DNA of 64,000 nt from Mycolicibacterium iranicum (GTDB taxonomy: Bacteria > Actinomycetota > Actinomycetes > Mycobacteriales > Mycobacteriaceae): positions 1 to 64,000 of the forward strand of contig NZ_LQPC01000018.1 of NCBI RefSeq assembly GCF_002101705.1, in the 5' to 3' direction. Below the pieces are notes generated by a model. It saw only the letters and a program-made list of their open reading frames with translations, was not told the origin of the DNA and did not search any database. Shown piece by piece: positions 49,840 to 58,657 of the stretch; position 1 is the stretch's first letter; the number at the start of each line of letters is the position of its first letter. The position numbers and the translations under genes were made by a program.

Positions 49840-50205
49840 GTGACTCTCGTCCTGCTGTATCTCGTCGTGCTCGTGCTCGTCGGCATAGTGCTGTTCGCCG
49901 TCGGGAGCGTGCTCTTCGGCCGTGGTGAGGAGCTTCCGCCGCTCCCCAAGGGCACCACCGCAACGGTGCTGCCCGCATCGGGGGTGACCGGCACCGACGT
50001 CGACGCGGTCAAGTTCACCCAAACCCTGCGGGGCTACAAGACCAGCGAGGTCGACTGGGTGCTCGACCGGCTGGGGCAGGAACTCGACGCGCTGCGGGGT
50101 GAACTCGCGGCGGTTCGCGCTGCCCACGGCATCCCCGCTCCCGCCGACGCTGACCATGAACCCGCGCATGCCCTGCCGCCCGAGCTAGCACGGGACGACA
50201 CGTGA
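49840..50205 (+). CDS. Membrane-anchored DivIVA-domain protein
   Basis: A 121-residue protein: an N-terminal transmembrane helix (about 3-26, rich in LV) and a short DivIVA domain (VKFTQTLRGYKTSEVDWVLDRL) that usually marks proteins found at curved membranes or poles. The C-terminus is Pro/Ala/Glu-rich. It corresponds in position to Rv1209. GTG start at 49840. It overlaps tag by 4 nt. Function unknown; perhaps localises an envelope enzyme such as GpgS. Confidence 0.78.
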   Translation: MTLVLLYLVVLVLVGIVLFAVGSVLFGRGEELPPLPKGTTATVLPASGVTGTDVDAVKFTQTLRGYKTSEVDWVLDRLGQELDALRGELAAVRAAHGIPAPADADHEPAHALPPELARDDT

Positions 50206-50810
50206 CGGCGGCTGAGGTCGACGCCCGCGTCCGCTGCGGCTGGATCGACCAATCCCGGCTCTCTGCAGACGACTTCGCGCTGTACCGCGACTACCACGAC
50301 ACCGAATGGGGCCGCCCCCTTCGCGATTCGGCGGCTCTGTTCGAGCGGGTCAGCCTGGAGGCATTCCAGAGCGGCCTGTCGTGGCTGATCATCCTGCGCA
50401 AGCGGGAGAACTTCCGTGCCGCGTTCGACGGGTTCGACGTGGAACGGGTCGCGCGCTATGGCGATCGAGATGTCGAGCGCTTGATGGGCGATGCCGGAAT
50501 CGTGCGCAACCGCGCCAAGATCGAGGCGACGATCGCCAATGCGCGCGTCGTGGCCGAGATGGCCGACGGTGGGGTCGACCTGGCCGAGTTGCTGTGGTCG
50601 TTCGCACCCGCTGACCGCGCGACGCGGGCGCGGCCTGCCAGCCTGTCGGACGTCGCGGCCGTGACAGCCGAATCCACGGCGATGGCCAAGGAACTCAAGA
50701 AGCGCGGCATGCGGTTCGTCGGCCCCACCACGGCCTACGCGCTGATGCAGGCCACCGGCATGGTCGACGACCACGTGGCCGGCTGTTGGGTGCCGCGACT
50801 CGAGAACTGA
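50202..50810 (+). CDS. tag: DNA-3-methyladenine glycosylase I
   Basis: A 202-residue TagA-type glycosylase. It has CGWIDQSRLSADDFALYRDYHDTEWG in part at the N-terminus, then LFERVSLEAFQSGLSWLIILRKRENFRAAFDGF in part, and the C-terminal His/Cys zinc ligands in the GMVDDHVAGCW region; the zinc-binding C in RCGW is also present. It removes 3-methyladenine from DNA in base excision repair. The GTG start overlaps the DivIVA-like stop. Matches Rv1210. Confidence 0.94.
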   Translation: MTAAEVDARVRCGWIDQSRLSADDFALYRDYHDTEWGRPLRDSAALFERVSLEAFQSGLSWLIILRKRENFRAAFDGFDVERVARYGDRDVERLMGDAGIVRNRAKIEATIANARVVAEMADGGVDLAELLWSFAPADRATRARPASLSDVAAVTAESTAMAKELKKRGMRFVGPTTAYALMQATGMVDDHVAGCWVPRLEN

Positions 50811-51034
50811 TGCAAGACGCGGTTACGTCCCGAGCGACCGCCTCGTGGCTACGGCGCCGGGGCCATCCGGGCAGCTATAGCCGGGTCTTCGCACACGAGC
50901 TGGCCCGGATAGGGAACAATGGAGGTCTGTAGCAGTTCAGAGTCGGGTGCTGTCAGTGCATGTAGATGGTGCCTGATGCCGACTCACAAGCAGACCAGGC
51001 CCTGACGGGCGGCCCATGGTGGAGGGAGCACTCG

Positions 51035-51202
51035 ATGGCGGCGATGAAGCCCCGGACCGGAGACGGTCCACTGGAAGCAACCAAGGAGGGGCGAGGCATC
51101 GTGATGCGGGTTCCATTGGAAGGCGGTGGCCGCCTTGTCGTCGAACTCACGCCGGAGGAGGCCGCCGCGCTCGGCGATGAGCTGAAGGGCGTGACGAGCT
51201 AG
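51035..51202 (+). CDS. DUF3117 protein
   Basis: A 55-residue conserved actinobacterial protein (MAAMKPRTGDGPLEATKEG, then a VMRVPLEGGGRLVVELT strand pair). ATG at 51035 follows GGAGGGAG; a longer form from 50966 has no ribosome site but would match the longer annotated M. tuberculosis Rv1211. Function unknown. It diverges in direction from neither flank: it ends 12 bp before the convergent glgM stop. The 224-bp gap upstream carries GGGAAC 17 nt before GTT, a weak ECF-like promoter. Confidence 0.85.
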   Translation: MAAMKPRTGDGPLEATKEGRGIVMRVPLEGGGRLVVELTPEEAAALGDELKGVTS

Positions 51203-51214
51203 CGTCGCCTATCG

Positions 51215-52378
51215 CTACGCCGAGACTTTCCGGTAGATCTCCAGGGTCTGCTCGGCGATCTGCGCCCAGGAGAATTCGTCGATACACCGCCGACGTCCTG
51301 CGAGGCCGTATTGGCGGGCTCTGTTGGGGTCGGCGACCAGCGCGTTGACGGCCGAGGCCAGTTCGCGCTCGAAGGATTCGGTGTCGTTCGGGCTGTAGTG
51401 CACGAGCAGGCCGGTCCGCTGGTCGGCGACGACCTCGGGGATACCGCCCACATCAGAGGCGACCACGGCCGTGCCGCAGGCCATCGCCTCGAGGTTGACG
51501 ATGCCGAGCGGCTCGTACACCGACGGGCACACGAAAACCGTTGCTGCTGACAGTATTTCGTTTATCTTGGGTTGCGGCAGCATCTCCCGGACCCAGAACA
51601 CGCCGGTGCGGGTGTTCGACAGTGTTTGGACCGCGGACGCGATCTCGTCGGCGATCTCGGGAGTGTCGGGGGCGCCCGCGCAGAGCACCAGCTGGACCTC
51701 GGGAGCGAAGTGATGGGCGGCCGCCACCAGGTGTGCCACGCCTTTCTGGCGCGTGATCCGGCCGACGAACGCGACGACGGGGCGTGACAGATCCACTCCG
51801 AGGGCGGTCAGCACGGAATCTTCACCGCCAGGTTCGACCGGGCGCCACTTTTCGGTGTCGATCCCGTTGAGGACCACATGCACCCGCTCGGGGTCCAGCG
51901 CCGGGTAGGTGCGAAGAACATCCGCACGCATTCCCGAGCTCACCGCGATGACGGCGTCAGCGGCCTCAACGGCCGTCTTCTCCACCCAGGACGAGATGCG
52001 GTACCCGCCACCGAGTTGCTCTGCCTTCCACGGTCGCATCGGCTCGAGGGAGTGGGCGGTGAGAACGTGGGGTATGTCGTACAGCATGGCCGAAAGATGT
52101 CCTGCCATCCCGGCGTACCACGTGTGCGAATGAGCGACCGTTGCCGCCGACGCGGCGTTGACCATGGCGAGGTCGGCCGACAGTGTCGCGAGCGCGGCGT
52201 TGGCACCGGTGAGCGCGGGGTCGGGCTGCGCGACCGTGGCGCCCGGCCGCGGCGCGCCCATGCAGTACACGTCGACTTCGCACAGCCGTCGCAGTTGAGC
52301 GACGAGTTCAGTGACGTGTACGCCGGCGCCGCCGTACACCTCGGGTGGATATTCCCGTGTCATCATCGCCACCCGCAT
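51215..52378 (-). CDS. glgM: Alpha-maltose-1-phosphate synthase GlgM (GlgA-type GT4)
   Basis: A 387-residue GT4 glycosyltransferase, the same length as Rv1212c. It starts MRVAMMTREYPPEVYGGAGVHV with the donor-site GG, has FVGRITRQKGVAHLVAA, and the nucleotide-binding EX7E region FVCPSVYEPLGIVNLEAMACG. It makes alpha-maltose-1-phosphate from ADP-glucose and glucose-1-phosphate, feeding GlgE for capsular and intracellular alpha-glucan. ATG at 52378 matches known starts; the 26 residues upstream have no ribosome site. It is divergent from glgC, which supplies its ADP-glucose. Confidence 0.95.
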   Translation of the reverse strand: MRVAMMTREYPPEVYGGAGVHVTELVAQLRRLCEVDVYCMGAPRPGATVAQPDPALTGANAALATLSADLAMVNAASAATVAHSHTWYAGMAGHLSAMLYDIPHVLTAHSLEPMRPWKAEQLGGGYRISSWVEKTAVEAADAVIAVSSGMRADVLRTYPALDPERVHVVLNGIDTEKWRPVEPGGEDSVLTALGVDLSRPVVAFVGRITRQKGVAHLVAAAHHFAPEVQLVLCAGAPDTPEIADEIASAVQTLSNTRTGVFWVREMLPQPKINEILSAATVFVCPSVYEPLGIVNLEAMACGTAVVASDVGGIPEVVADQRTGLLVHYSPNDTESFERELASAVNALVADPNRARQYGLAGRRRCIDEFSWAQIAEQTLEIYRKVSA

Positions 52379-52506
52379 GGTGTGACCGTATCCAACTTCT
52401 GCGCGCGCTGCGAAGCATCCCCAATTGTCTTGATGGACAGCCCGAGAACTCGCCACAAAAGCCCGAATAGCTGGCCCCTGTCCGTACCTGCGGATAGGTT
52501 GGCATC

Positions 52507-53721
52507 ATGAGGGAAGCGCCACATGTGCTGGGCATCGTCCTCGCCGGCGGAGAGGGGAAGCGGCTCTATCCGCTGACGGCTGACCGCGCCAAGCCGGCCG
52601 TCCCATTCGGGGGCGGCTACCGGCTCATCGACTTCGTGCTCTCCAATCTCGTCAACGCCCGCTATTTGCGGATCTGTGTGCTCACGCAATACAAGTCGCA
52701 TTCGCTGGACCGTCACATCTCGCAGAACTGGCGGCTTTCCGGGCTTGCCGGCGAGTACATCACGCCGGTCCCGGCGCAGCAGCGTCTCGGCCCACGCTGG
52801 TACACCGGTTCGGCCGACGCGATCTATCAGTCGATGAACCTGATCTACGACGAGGATCCCGACTACATCGTGATCTTCGGCGCCGACCACGTCTACCGCA
52901 TGGACCCCGAGCAGATGGTGCAGCAGCACATCGAGAGCGGCGCGGGGGCGACGGTCGCCGGGATCCGGGTGCCGCGTGCCGAGGCCAGCGCGTTCGGCTG
53001 CATCGACGCCGACGATTCAGGCCGGATCCGGGCGTTCGTGGAAAAACCAGCGGAACCGCCATCAGTGCCCGACGACCCGGATCAGACGTTCGTGTCGATG
53101 GGCAATTACATCTTCACCACCAAGGTGTTGATCGATGCCATCCGGGCCGACGCCGACGACGACGACTCCGACCATGACATGGGTGGCGACATCATCCCCA
53201 GGCTCGTCGAAGACGGCATGGCCGCGGTGTACGACTTCAACAACAACGAGGTGCCCGGGGCGACCGAGCGCGACCACGGGTACTGGCGCGACGTCGGCAC
53301 GCTCGACGCGTTCTATGACGCGCACATGGATCTGGTGTCCGTTCATCCGGTGTTCAACCTGTACAACAAGCGCTGGCCCATTCGCGGCGGCGCCGAGAAC
53401 CTGGCGCCTGCGAAGTTCGTCAACGGTGGCTCCGCGCAAGAGTCCGTGGTCGGTGCAGGCAGCATCATTTCGGCTGCGTCGGTGCGTAATTCGGTGCTGT
53501 CGTCGAACGTCGTGATCGACGACGGGGCGATTGTCGAGGGAAGTGTGATCATGCCCGGAGCCCGTATCGGGCGCGGAGCCGTGGTCCGCCACGCAATCCT
53601 GGACAAGAACGTCGTCGTCGGACCCGGTGAGATGGTCGGGGTCGATCTGGAGAAGGACCGAGAACGCTTCTCGGTCAGTGCCGGGGGTGTCGTGGCCGTC
53701 GGTAAGGGTGTCTGGATCTGA
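52507..53721 (+). CDS. glgC: Glucose-1-phosphate adenylyltransferase GlgC
   Basis: A 404-residue ADP-glucose pyrophosphorylase, the same length as the M. tuberculosis enzyme. The N-terminal nucleotidyltransferase domain has [28 protein letters not shown] in part, [15 protein letters not shown], and the C-terminal beta-helix includes [19 protein letters not shown] in part. It makes ADP-glucose from ATP and glucose-1-phosphate. Divergent from glgM with 128 bp between starts, so one regulatory region may serve both. The 181 bp downstream hold nothing I recognise. Confidence 0.96.
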   Translation: MREAPHVLGIVLAGGEGKRLYPLTADRAKPAVPFGGGYRLIDFVLSNLVNARYLRICVLTQYKSHSLDRHISQNWRLSGLAGEYITPVPAQQRLGPRWYTGSADAIYQSMNLIYDEDPDYIVIFGADHVYRMDPEQMVQQHIESGAGATVAGIRVPRAEASAFGCIDADDSGRIRAFVEKPAEPPSVPDDPDQTFVSMGNYIFTTKVLIDAIRADADDDDSDHDMGGDIIPRLVEDGMAAVYDFNNNEVPGATERDHGYWRDVGTLDAFYDAHMDLVSVHPVFNLYNKRWPIRGGAENLAPAKFVNGGSAQESVVGAGSIISAASVRNSVLSSNVVIDDGAIVEGSVIMPGARIGRGAVVRHAILDKNVVVGPGEMVGVDLEKDRERFSVSAGGVVAVGKGVWI

Positions 53722-53902
53722 CCGCCACTGGCGCCGTCGCCAGCCGTAGCCGGGGACAGTCAGGGCGCGCAGCACCGGCATGGTCTCGACGCGCTGCTTG
53801 CCGCCACGCCGAGTGTCCAGCACGCTGGCCGAACCGGTGAATCCGGCATAGGGCAGAAACGTCTGCATGCCCGCACCACACCGCGCGGCCGTCGGACACC
53901 GA

Positions 53903-54493
53903 TCAGCGGGGAAGAGTGCGTTGTTTCGCCCGCCGCCGACGGATGATCCGCACCGCGGCCCACGCCAGTGCGACCACCGCCAGCAGCACGAGGATCGGCA
54001 CCAGAATCGCGAGGAACACCAGCACGACGCTGGCGATGTCCTCGATGGTGCTCAGCACCGGTGCGGCCATTCCCGAGGTCGCGACGTTGGCGGCTGGCCG
54101 CACCGTCGACTTCGTCAGGGACACCACCAGGGCTATGACGACCCCGATGGCCACCGGAATCCATTGGCCGGATTGGGCGAATGCGCCGGGGTCGGTGACC
54201 GTCGCCGTCTGTGCGGCGGTCCCGGATCCGAAGACGATGCCGCCTGCCGTCGGCCGAACGAACGTTTGGACGATGTCGTTGACGCTGTCGAGGGCCGGTA
54301 CCTTGTCGGCCACGATCTCTATGGCCAGCAAGACGGCCACGATCGTCATCACCCAGCCGTTCTCCAGCCAGGACCAGGCGGCGGGCAACGCCACCAAGTC
54401 GGTGAACCGCGCCAGGAGGCCGAGTGCTAGCAGCGGGATGTAGGCGTTGAGGCCCGCCGCCGTCGCCAGGCCGAACCCGGTGAGGAGCTCCAT
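53903..54493 (-). CDS. DUF4126 membrane protein
   Basis: A 196-residue membrane protein of the DUF4126 family with about five helices. The conserved first segment is TGFGLATAAGLNAYIPLLALGL, followed by the TVRPTAGGIVFGSG region. The C-terminus is basic (RRRRAKQRTLPR), probably cytoplasmic. Function unknown; such proteins are common in actinobacteria. The start is the ATG at 54493. Confidence 0.82.
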   Translation of the reverse strand: MELLTGFGLATAAGLNAYIPLLALGLLARFTDLVALPAAWSWLENGWVMTIVAVLLAIEIVADKVPALDSVNDIVQTFVRPTAGGIVFGSGTAAQTATVTDPGAFAQSGQWIPVAIGVVIALVVSLTKSTVRPAANVATSGMAAPVLSTIEDIASVVLVFLAILVPILVLLAVVALAWAAVRIIRRRRAKQRTLPR

Positions 54494-54529
54494 GACGTCA
54501 GTATGCGTCGGGGCACGCTTTTCTGGCGA

Positions 54530-55204
54530 TCACCACACCCCCGGGATCAGCCGGTAGCGCACCTGCTGCGTGTAATCGCGATAGCCGTTGAGCTCGGCGT
54601 TGAGCAGCTTCTCCTCGTCGAGAATGCGGGCCGCCAGCACCGGGACCGCAGCCACGACGGCGAGCAGACTCCACAGAGAATCGAGCGCCGGTGGTGTGCC
54701 GACCATCATGATCAGCGAGCCGAAATACATTGGATGCCGGACCAGCCCGTACAAGCCAGTCGAGACCAGCGGCTGGTCGGCCTCCACCCGGATAGTGGCC
54801 GCAGCGTAGTTGTTCTGCACGATCACCAATTGCGCGATGCTGAGCCCGGCCGCCACAAGGACGTTGCCGACGATGACGAGCCAGGTCGGCACCGACGACC
54901 AGCCGAAGCGGTGGTCCAGGGCCGACAGCGCAAAGGTGACGAAGACCAGACCTATCGTCAGGCTGATGATGATCCGTTGCGCGGGAAGGCTTTCCGCCGC
55001 CGGTCCCGCCTTCATGCGGCGTGCGAGAGCCTCGGGGTAGCGCGCAGCGAGGACCGCGGAGGGAACGATCGTCGTCAGCGCCAACACCGCCACGAACACC
55101 CAGGCCTGCCAGTAATGGACGGTGCCGGCGGGCAAGAACAGTGCGACACCGACGAACGCGATGCCGAAAATCGTCGACGCCAATGCCTGTCCGGCCGTCT
55201 TCAT
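54530..55204 (-). CDS. Isoprenylcysteine methyltransferase-like membrane protein
   Basis: A 224-residue membrane protein with about 5-6 helices and the ICMT/NnrU-type C-terminal signature: LYGLVRHPMYFGSLIMMVG followed by LDEEKLLNAELNGYRDYTQQVRYRLIPG in part. It probably methylates an isoprenoid or lipid carboxylate, but the substrate in mycobacteria is unknown. Position matches Rv1216c, next to the exporter genes; the 9-bp gap to the permease on the same strand suggests one transcript. Confidence 0.85.
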   Translation of the reverse strand: MKTAGQALASTIFGIAFVGVALFLPAGTVHYWQAWVFVAVLALTTIVPSAVLAARYPEALARRMKAGPAAESLPAQRIIISLTIGLVFVTFALSALDHRFGWSSVPTWLVIVGNVLVAAGLSIAQLVIVQNNYAAATIRVEADQPLVSTGLYGLVRHPMYFGSLIMMVGTPPALDSLWSLLAVVAAVPVLAARILDEEKLLNAELNGYRDYTQQVRYRLIPGVW

Positions 55205-55213
55205 CTGTGCCTC

Positions 55214-56830
55214 CTACACTGCATCCCGGCGCCGATAGAGGAGCCCGGCAACGGCCGTGAAACCCGTTGCAGCCAAGGTCATCACGGCCAGGGCGGGAAC
55301 GGAAACGTCGAGAGGGACGGTGGTGCGGCCCACGGGTGAGAGGTCGATCAGCCAGCGGGGCAGTCGCAGCAGCGCGCCCAGGTAGAGCGACAGCACCACG
55401 AAAGCGACTGCGGACCAGGCGATCCAGGTCTGACGCAGTGCGACGGCGAGCGCGGCCACCCCGGCCAGCACACTCAGGGCCGGGACATACGCAAGGCCGG
55501 CCAGCGTCAGCTTCGGGATGGTGCCCAGGTCCCCGACTGTGGCGCCGGCCCCTATTCCATTTCCGAGACCCGCAAAGAACATCAGCACCGCCGCCCCCAG
55601 CGTCGCCGATACGACGGCCGTGAGCAGCCAGCGCCACCGCGATATCGCACCGGCAAGTACGACCTCACCGAGTCCGGACTGTTCGTCGGAGTGGACCCGC
55701 AACACCGCCGACACCACACAGGCGCCCGCCGCTGCGGCGAGGAACTGGGTCATCGTGGTGTAAACGCCGTCGGTGCCCTGCGTCGAGATCATCCGGGCGA
55801 TCAGCTCGTTCTCCTCGGCGTTCTCGATGAGTGATTTCGTCATCGATCCGAATGCCAGGCCGGCCACGAACAGTCCGACCGACCAGCCGGTGATCTGCCC
55901 GCGCTGCAGGGTCAGGTGCAGGCCGAGCACTCCAGAGACCGTGCGCGCATCGGGGCGATCGCTCCGGGAGGCGACCGTGCCGTCGTCGTACTGGCGACGC
56001 ACCTCCAGGGTCGCTGCCAGCGCGACCAGACACACGGTCAGCGCGACGAGCAGAGCCAGCGGCCACCAGCGCAGATCGACGAACGCCCGCATCTGTTGCG
56101 CCCATGCGATGGGGGAGAACCAGCTCAGCGCAGAGCCGGAGGGTTCGATGACGTCGCCGATGCCGCGAACGAGCGCTGCGAGAGCCAACGCCGCCATCGC
56201 TGCACCTGTCGCCGCGCGGCCGACGCGCCACATCTGTGCCGTCACCGCGGCGACGGCGCCGAACACCGTGGCGACCGCCGTCACTCCCAGGCACATGGCA
56301 GCCGAGTCGGCGACGCCGAAGCCTGCGGCCGCCATCGCCGCTGTCATCGTCATCGCGAGAACTGCGTTCACGCCGATCACTACGGTCAACGCCGCGGTGG
56401 TCCGTGCGTAGCGGCCGACGACCGACGCGAGGACGAGTTCGGCGGTGCCGCTTTCCTCTTCGGTGCGGGTGTGTCGAATCACCGTGAGGATTGCCAGGAT
56501 CGATGTCGCGACGATGAGCGTCAGCATCAGCTCGTTGGCGATCATGGCGCCGAGCTCGGTCTCGTTGCCGCCGAACATCGGCCCGCCCAGCATCATCCCG
56601 GCGGGAGTCTTGAGCAGATCGACCCGCGCTTGGCGTTGCGCCTCTTCAGGATAGGCGAGCCTGACGGCCCCCGGTGCGTAGGCCATCATCAGCGTCAGGG
56701 CGGCGACCCAGATGGACAGGCGGAGTCGGTCGCGTCTGAGCGCGAGCCGGATGAGGTGCCCGGTGCCTGTCCACGGCGACGCCGAGGGCGAGGCCGCGTG
56801 CCTGTGCGGGGCAGTAACGGTCGCGCTCAT
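55214..56830 (-). CDS. ABC exporter permease (tetronasin-type)
   Basis: A 538-residue membrane protein with about 12 helices in two similar halves, each beginning with a conserved RRDRLRLSIWVAALTLM or RGQITGWSVGLFVAGLAFG segment. It matches the permease of the Rv1217c-Rv1218c multidrug exporter. The ATG at 56830 overlaps the ATPase stop (ATGA). Both are the probable targets of the TetR gene upstream. Efflux of hydrophobic antibiotics is the expected role. Confidence 0.88.
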   Translation of the reverse strand: MSATVTAPHRHAASPSASPWTGTGHLIRLALRRDRLRLSIWVAALTLMMAYAPGAVRLAYPEEAQRQARVDLLKTPAGMMLGGPMFGGNETELGAMIANELMLTLIVATSILAILTVIRHTRTEEESGTAELVLASVVGRYARTTAALTVVIGVNAVLAMTMTAAMAAAGFGVADSAAMCLGVTAVATVFGAVAAVTAQMWRVGRAATGAAMAALALAALVRGIGDVIEPSGSALSWFSPIAWAQQMRAFVDLRWWPLALLVALTVCLVALAATLEVRRQYDDGTVASRSDRPDARTVSGVLGLHLTLQRGQITGWSVGLFVAGLAFGSMTKSLIENAEENELIARMISTQGTDGVYTTMTQFLAAAAGACVVSAVLRVHSDEQSGLGEVVLAGAISRWRWLLTAVVSATLGAAVLMFFAGLGNGIGAGATVGDLGTIPKLTLAGLAYVPALSVLAGVAALAVALRQTWIAWSAVAFVVLSLYLGALLRLPRWLIDLSPVGRTTVPLDVSVPALAVMTLAATGFTAVAGLLYRRRDAV

Positions 56831-57732
56831 CGCGATCCCGCCCCGTGATATTCGCGCAGGAACATGTCCTCCAAAGACGCTGGTGCAACGGTCAGCTCGT
56901 CGATACCCTGCGTCGCGAGGTCGGACATCGCGCGATCGAGATCGTCGCGATCCACCGAGAAACGCCACAGGCCGTCATCTGCTCGCAGATCGTGAACGTA
57001 CGGCAGGTGTCGGAGACTGCGACCGTCTCCCCGGGTGCGCGCCGTGACGGTGGTACGCATCAGGTGCCTCATCTCGGCCAGCGTTCCAGAACGGACAGTG
57101 CGCCCCGCGCGGACGATGGTCACGGTGTCGCAAAGCTTTTCGACCTCGGCGAGGATGTGGCTCGATAGCAGCACCGCTGCACCCTGTCCGGCGACCTCCC
57201 GCACGCACTGTTGAAAAGCCCGCTCCATCAAAGGGTCCAGGCCGGACGTCGGTTCGTCGAGGATGAAAAGCTCACTGCGTGTACTGAACGCCGCAACGAT
57301 GGCGACTTTCTGTCTGTTGCCCTTGGAATAGGTGCGGGCTTTCTTGTGCGGGTCGAGCTCGAAGCGGTCGATCAACTCATCCCGGCGACGTTCGTCGACG
57401 CCGTCGCCGCGCAGGGCAGCCAGAAAGTCGATGGCCTGCATTCCGGTGAGGTTGGGCCAGAGGGTGACATCGCCTGGCACATAGGCGATCCTGCGGTGCA
57501 GGGAGACGGCGTCGCTCCACGGGTCACCACCGAGCAGGCGCGCGGTGCCGCCGTCGGCGCGCAGCAGACCCAGCAGGACTCGGATCGTCGTGGACTTTCC
57601 GGCGCCGTTAGGTCCGAGGAACCCGGTCACGTCGCCTGGGGCGACGGTGAGATCGAGACCGTCGAGGGCCTTGGTGCGGCCGAAAGACTTTCGCAAACCG
57701 CTGATCTCCACCGCGAATGAGGGGTCAGTCAT
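56827..57732 (-). CDS. ABC exporter ATPase
   Basis: A 301-residue ATPase. Walker A is GFLGPNGAGKSTTIRVLLG, the signature YSKGNRQKVAIVAAF (with SKGN instead of LSGG), Walker B LFILDEPTSGLDPLM, and the H-loop LLSSHILAEVE. It energises the permease encoded next. ATG at 57732 gives the usual start; the stop overlaps the permease ATG by 4 nt and the start overlaps the end of the TetR gene by 8 nt. Matches Rv1218c. Confidence 0.93.
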   Translation of the reverse strand: MTDPSFAVEISGLRKSFGRTKALDGLDLTVAPGDVTGFLGPNGAGKSTTIRVLLGLLRADGGTARLLGGDPWSDAVSLHRRIAYVPGDVTLWPNLTGMQAIDFLAALRGDGVDERRRDELIDRFELDPHKKARTYSKGNRQKVAIVAAFSTRSELFILDEPTSGLDPLMERAFQQCVREVAGQGAAVLLSSHILAEVEKLCDTVTIVRAGRTVRSGTLAEMRHLMRTTVTARTRGDGRSLRHLPYVHDLRADDGLWRFSVDRDDLDRAMSDLATQGIDELTVAPASLEDMFLREYHGAGSR

Positions 57733-58384
57733 CGTGCGCTCCTTCTGGTGAGGTGAACGGAATGCCCTGGTCACGTCGGGCAAGAAAGGCCTCGTACATC
57801 GTCGGCTGCGCCATCAGCCCGTTGGTGTAGAGCTCGAGAGCCGGCAGCACCATGTCCTCGCTGTAGTCCCGCAGAACGACACGCAGGTCGGAGCTGTCGT
57901 GCAATTGAAGGTAGAGAAGGAAGCTCCCACCGTTGGCCATGGCCAGAAAGCGAGCGCGGGCTCTGGGATCCGCGCTGGGCTTCACCGTGCCTGCCTCGAC
58001 ACCTTCTTGCATGTACCGCTCGACGTTGTCGATCATGTTGCGCCACAGCTTCTTTGCAAGCTCGCCGCCGGATTGGAGGCTGCGGACCAGATAGGCCATG
58101 AGCGGTGCGTACTCCTCGATCTCGGCCATCTGCGCAAGCCACGTTGCGGGGTCGGATGTCTGGATCGACGCGCTCTTGCTTGCGTACACCGCTTCGGCGA
58201 CATAGTCGTCGCACGCCTTGCGCAATCCGTCCTTGGAGCCGAAGTGGTGGATGACCAGACCCGGGCTCACCCCGGCCGTCGTGGCAATGGCGCGAACGCT
58301 GACCCCGAAGCCGTCACGGCCGAACAACTCGATAGCCGCATCCCGGATCCGGGCGGCGGCGGTGAGATCGTCGGCTGAACGCAT
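57725..58384 (-). CDS. raaS: TetR-family regulator RaaS
   Basis: A 219-residue TetR regulator that matches Rv1219c (RaaS), the repressor of the adjacent exporter. The helix-turn-helix is AIELFGRDGFGVSVRAIATTAGVSPGLVIHHFG (within residues 15-47), and the C-terminal dimer domain contains RSLQSGGELAKKLWRNMID. ATG at 58384 matches the M. tuberculosis start; it lies inside an inverted repeat. A further 6 codons upstream are possible but have no support. It heads the exporter operon. Confidence 0.9.
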   Translation of the reverse strand: MRSADDLTAAARIRDAAIELFGRDGFGVSVRAIATTAGVSPGLVIHHFGSKDGLRKACDDYVAEAVYASKSASIQTSDPATWLAQMAEIEEYAPLMAYLVRSLQSGGELAKKLWRNMIDNVERYMQEGVEAGTVKPSADPRARARFLAMANGGSFLLYLQLHDSSDLRVVLRDYSEDMVLPALELYTNGLMAQPTMYEAFLARRDQGIPFTSPEGAHDD

Positions 58385-58401
58385 GTTTAGTACATTAAAC
58401 A
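58384..58401. promoter_or_regulatory. Operator-like repeat at the raaS start
   Basis: TGTTTA (58384-58389) and TAAACA (58396-58401) are inverted across GTACAT. The left arm includes the raaS start codon on the minus strand. AT-rich and of TetR-operator size, it suits autorepression of raaS and the exporter. Confidence 0.6.
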
Positions 58402-58434
58402 CTCGTTCAGCGCAGCGTCAAGACCTTCTTGCAC

Positions 58435-58562
58435 CGCGAGCGCGCGCGTCTGAACGGCGACACGCCCAGTCCGCCGTGCAGTCAGGGCGCAGTCAGCGGC
58501 ACCGAGTGCGCGCGCAACGTCAGCGCTGCCGGCGTGTCGCGGAGCAGACGCGCGCGCTCGCG
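58435..58562. repeat. Dispersed inverted repeat, copy D (perfect 18-bp arms)
   Basis: CGCGAGCGCGCGCGTCTG (58435-58452) and CAGACGCGCGCGCTCGCG (58545-58562) are exact inverted copies separated by 92 bp. The interior carries CGGCGACACGCCC and CGCTGCCGGCGTGTCGC, shared in form with copies B and C. It is the longest and best-preserved copy, in the gap upstream of raaS. Confidence 0.8.
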
Positions 58563-58578
58563 GAGCGAGGCAACGGGC

Positions 58579-58657
58579 GCGCTCCCAAGAAAAGTGCGCT
58601 CCCAAGAAAAGTGCGCGCGGAAAAGATGCGCGCGGAAAGGATGCGCGCGGAAAGGTC
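58579..58657. repeat. Two adjacent tandem arrays: 2 x 17 bp and 3 x 15 bp
   Basis: GCGCTCCCAAGAAAAGT occurs at 58579-58595 and 58596-58612. Directly after come GCGCGCGGAAAAGAT (58613-58627), GCGCGCGGAAAGGAT (58628-58642) and GCGCGCGGAAAGGTC (58643-58657). The last unit overlaps the stop codon of the O-methyltransferase gene. Likely variable in copy number between strains. Confidence 0.85.

Noticed and set aside
48556..50169. 537-residue open frame on the minus strand across gpgS and folP2
   Set aside because: It lies wholly opposite two conserved enzymes with intact motifs and shows no family resemblance.
53062..53868. 268-residue minus-strand frame overlapping the end of glgC
   Set aside because: Most of it is antisense to glgC; the remaining 150 bp show no start signal or family resemblance.
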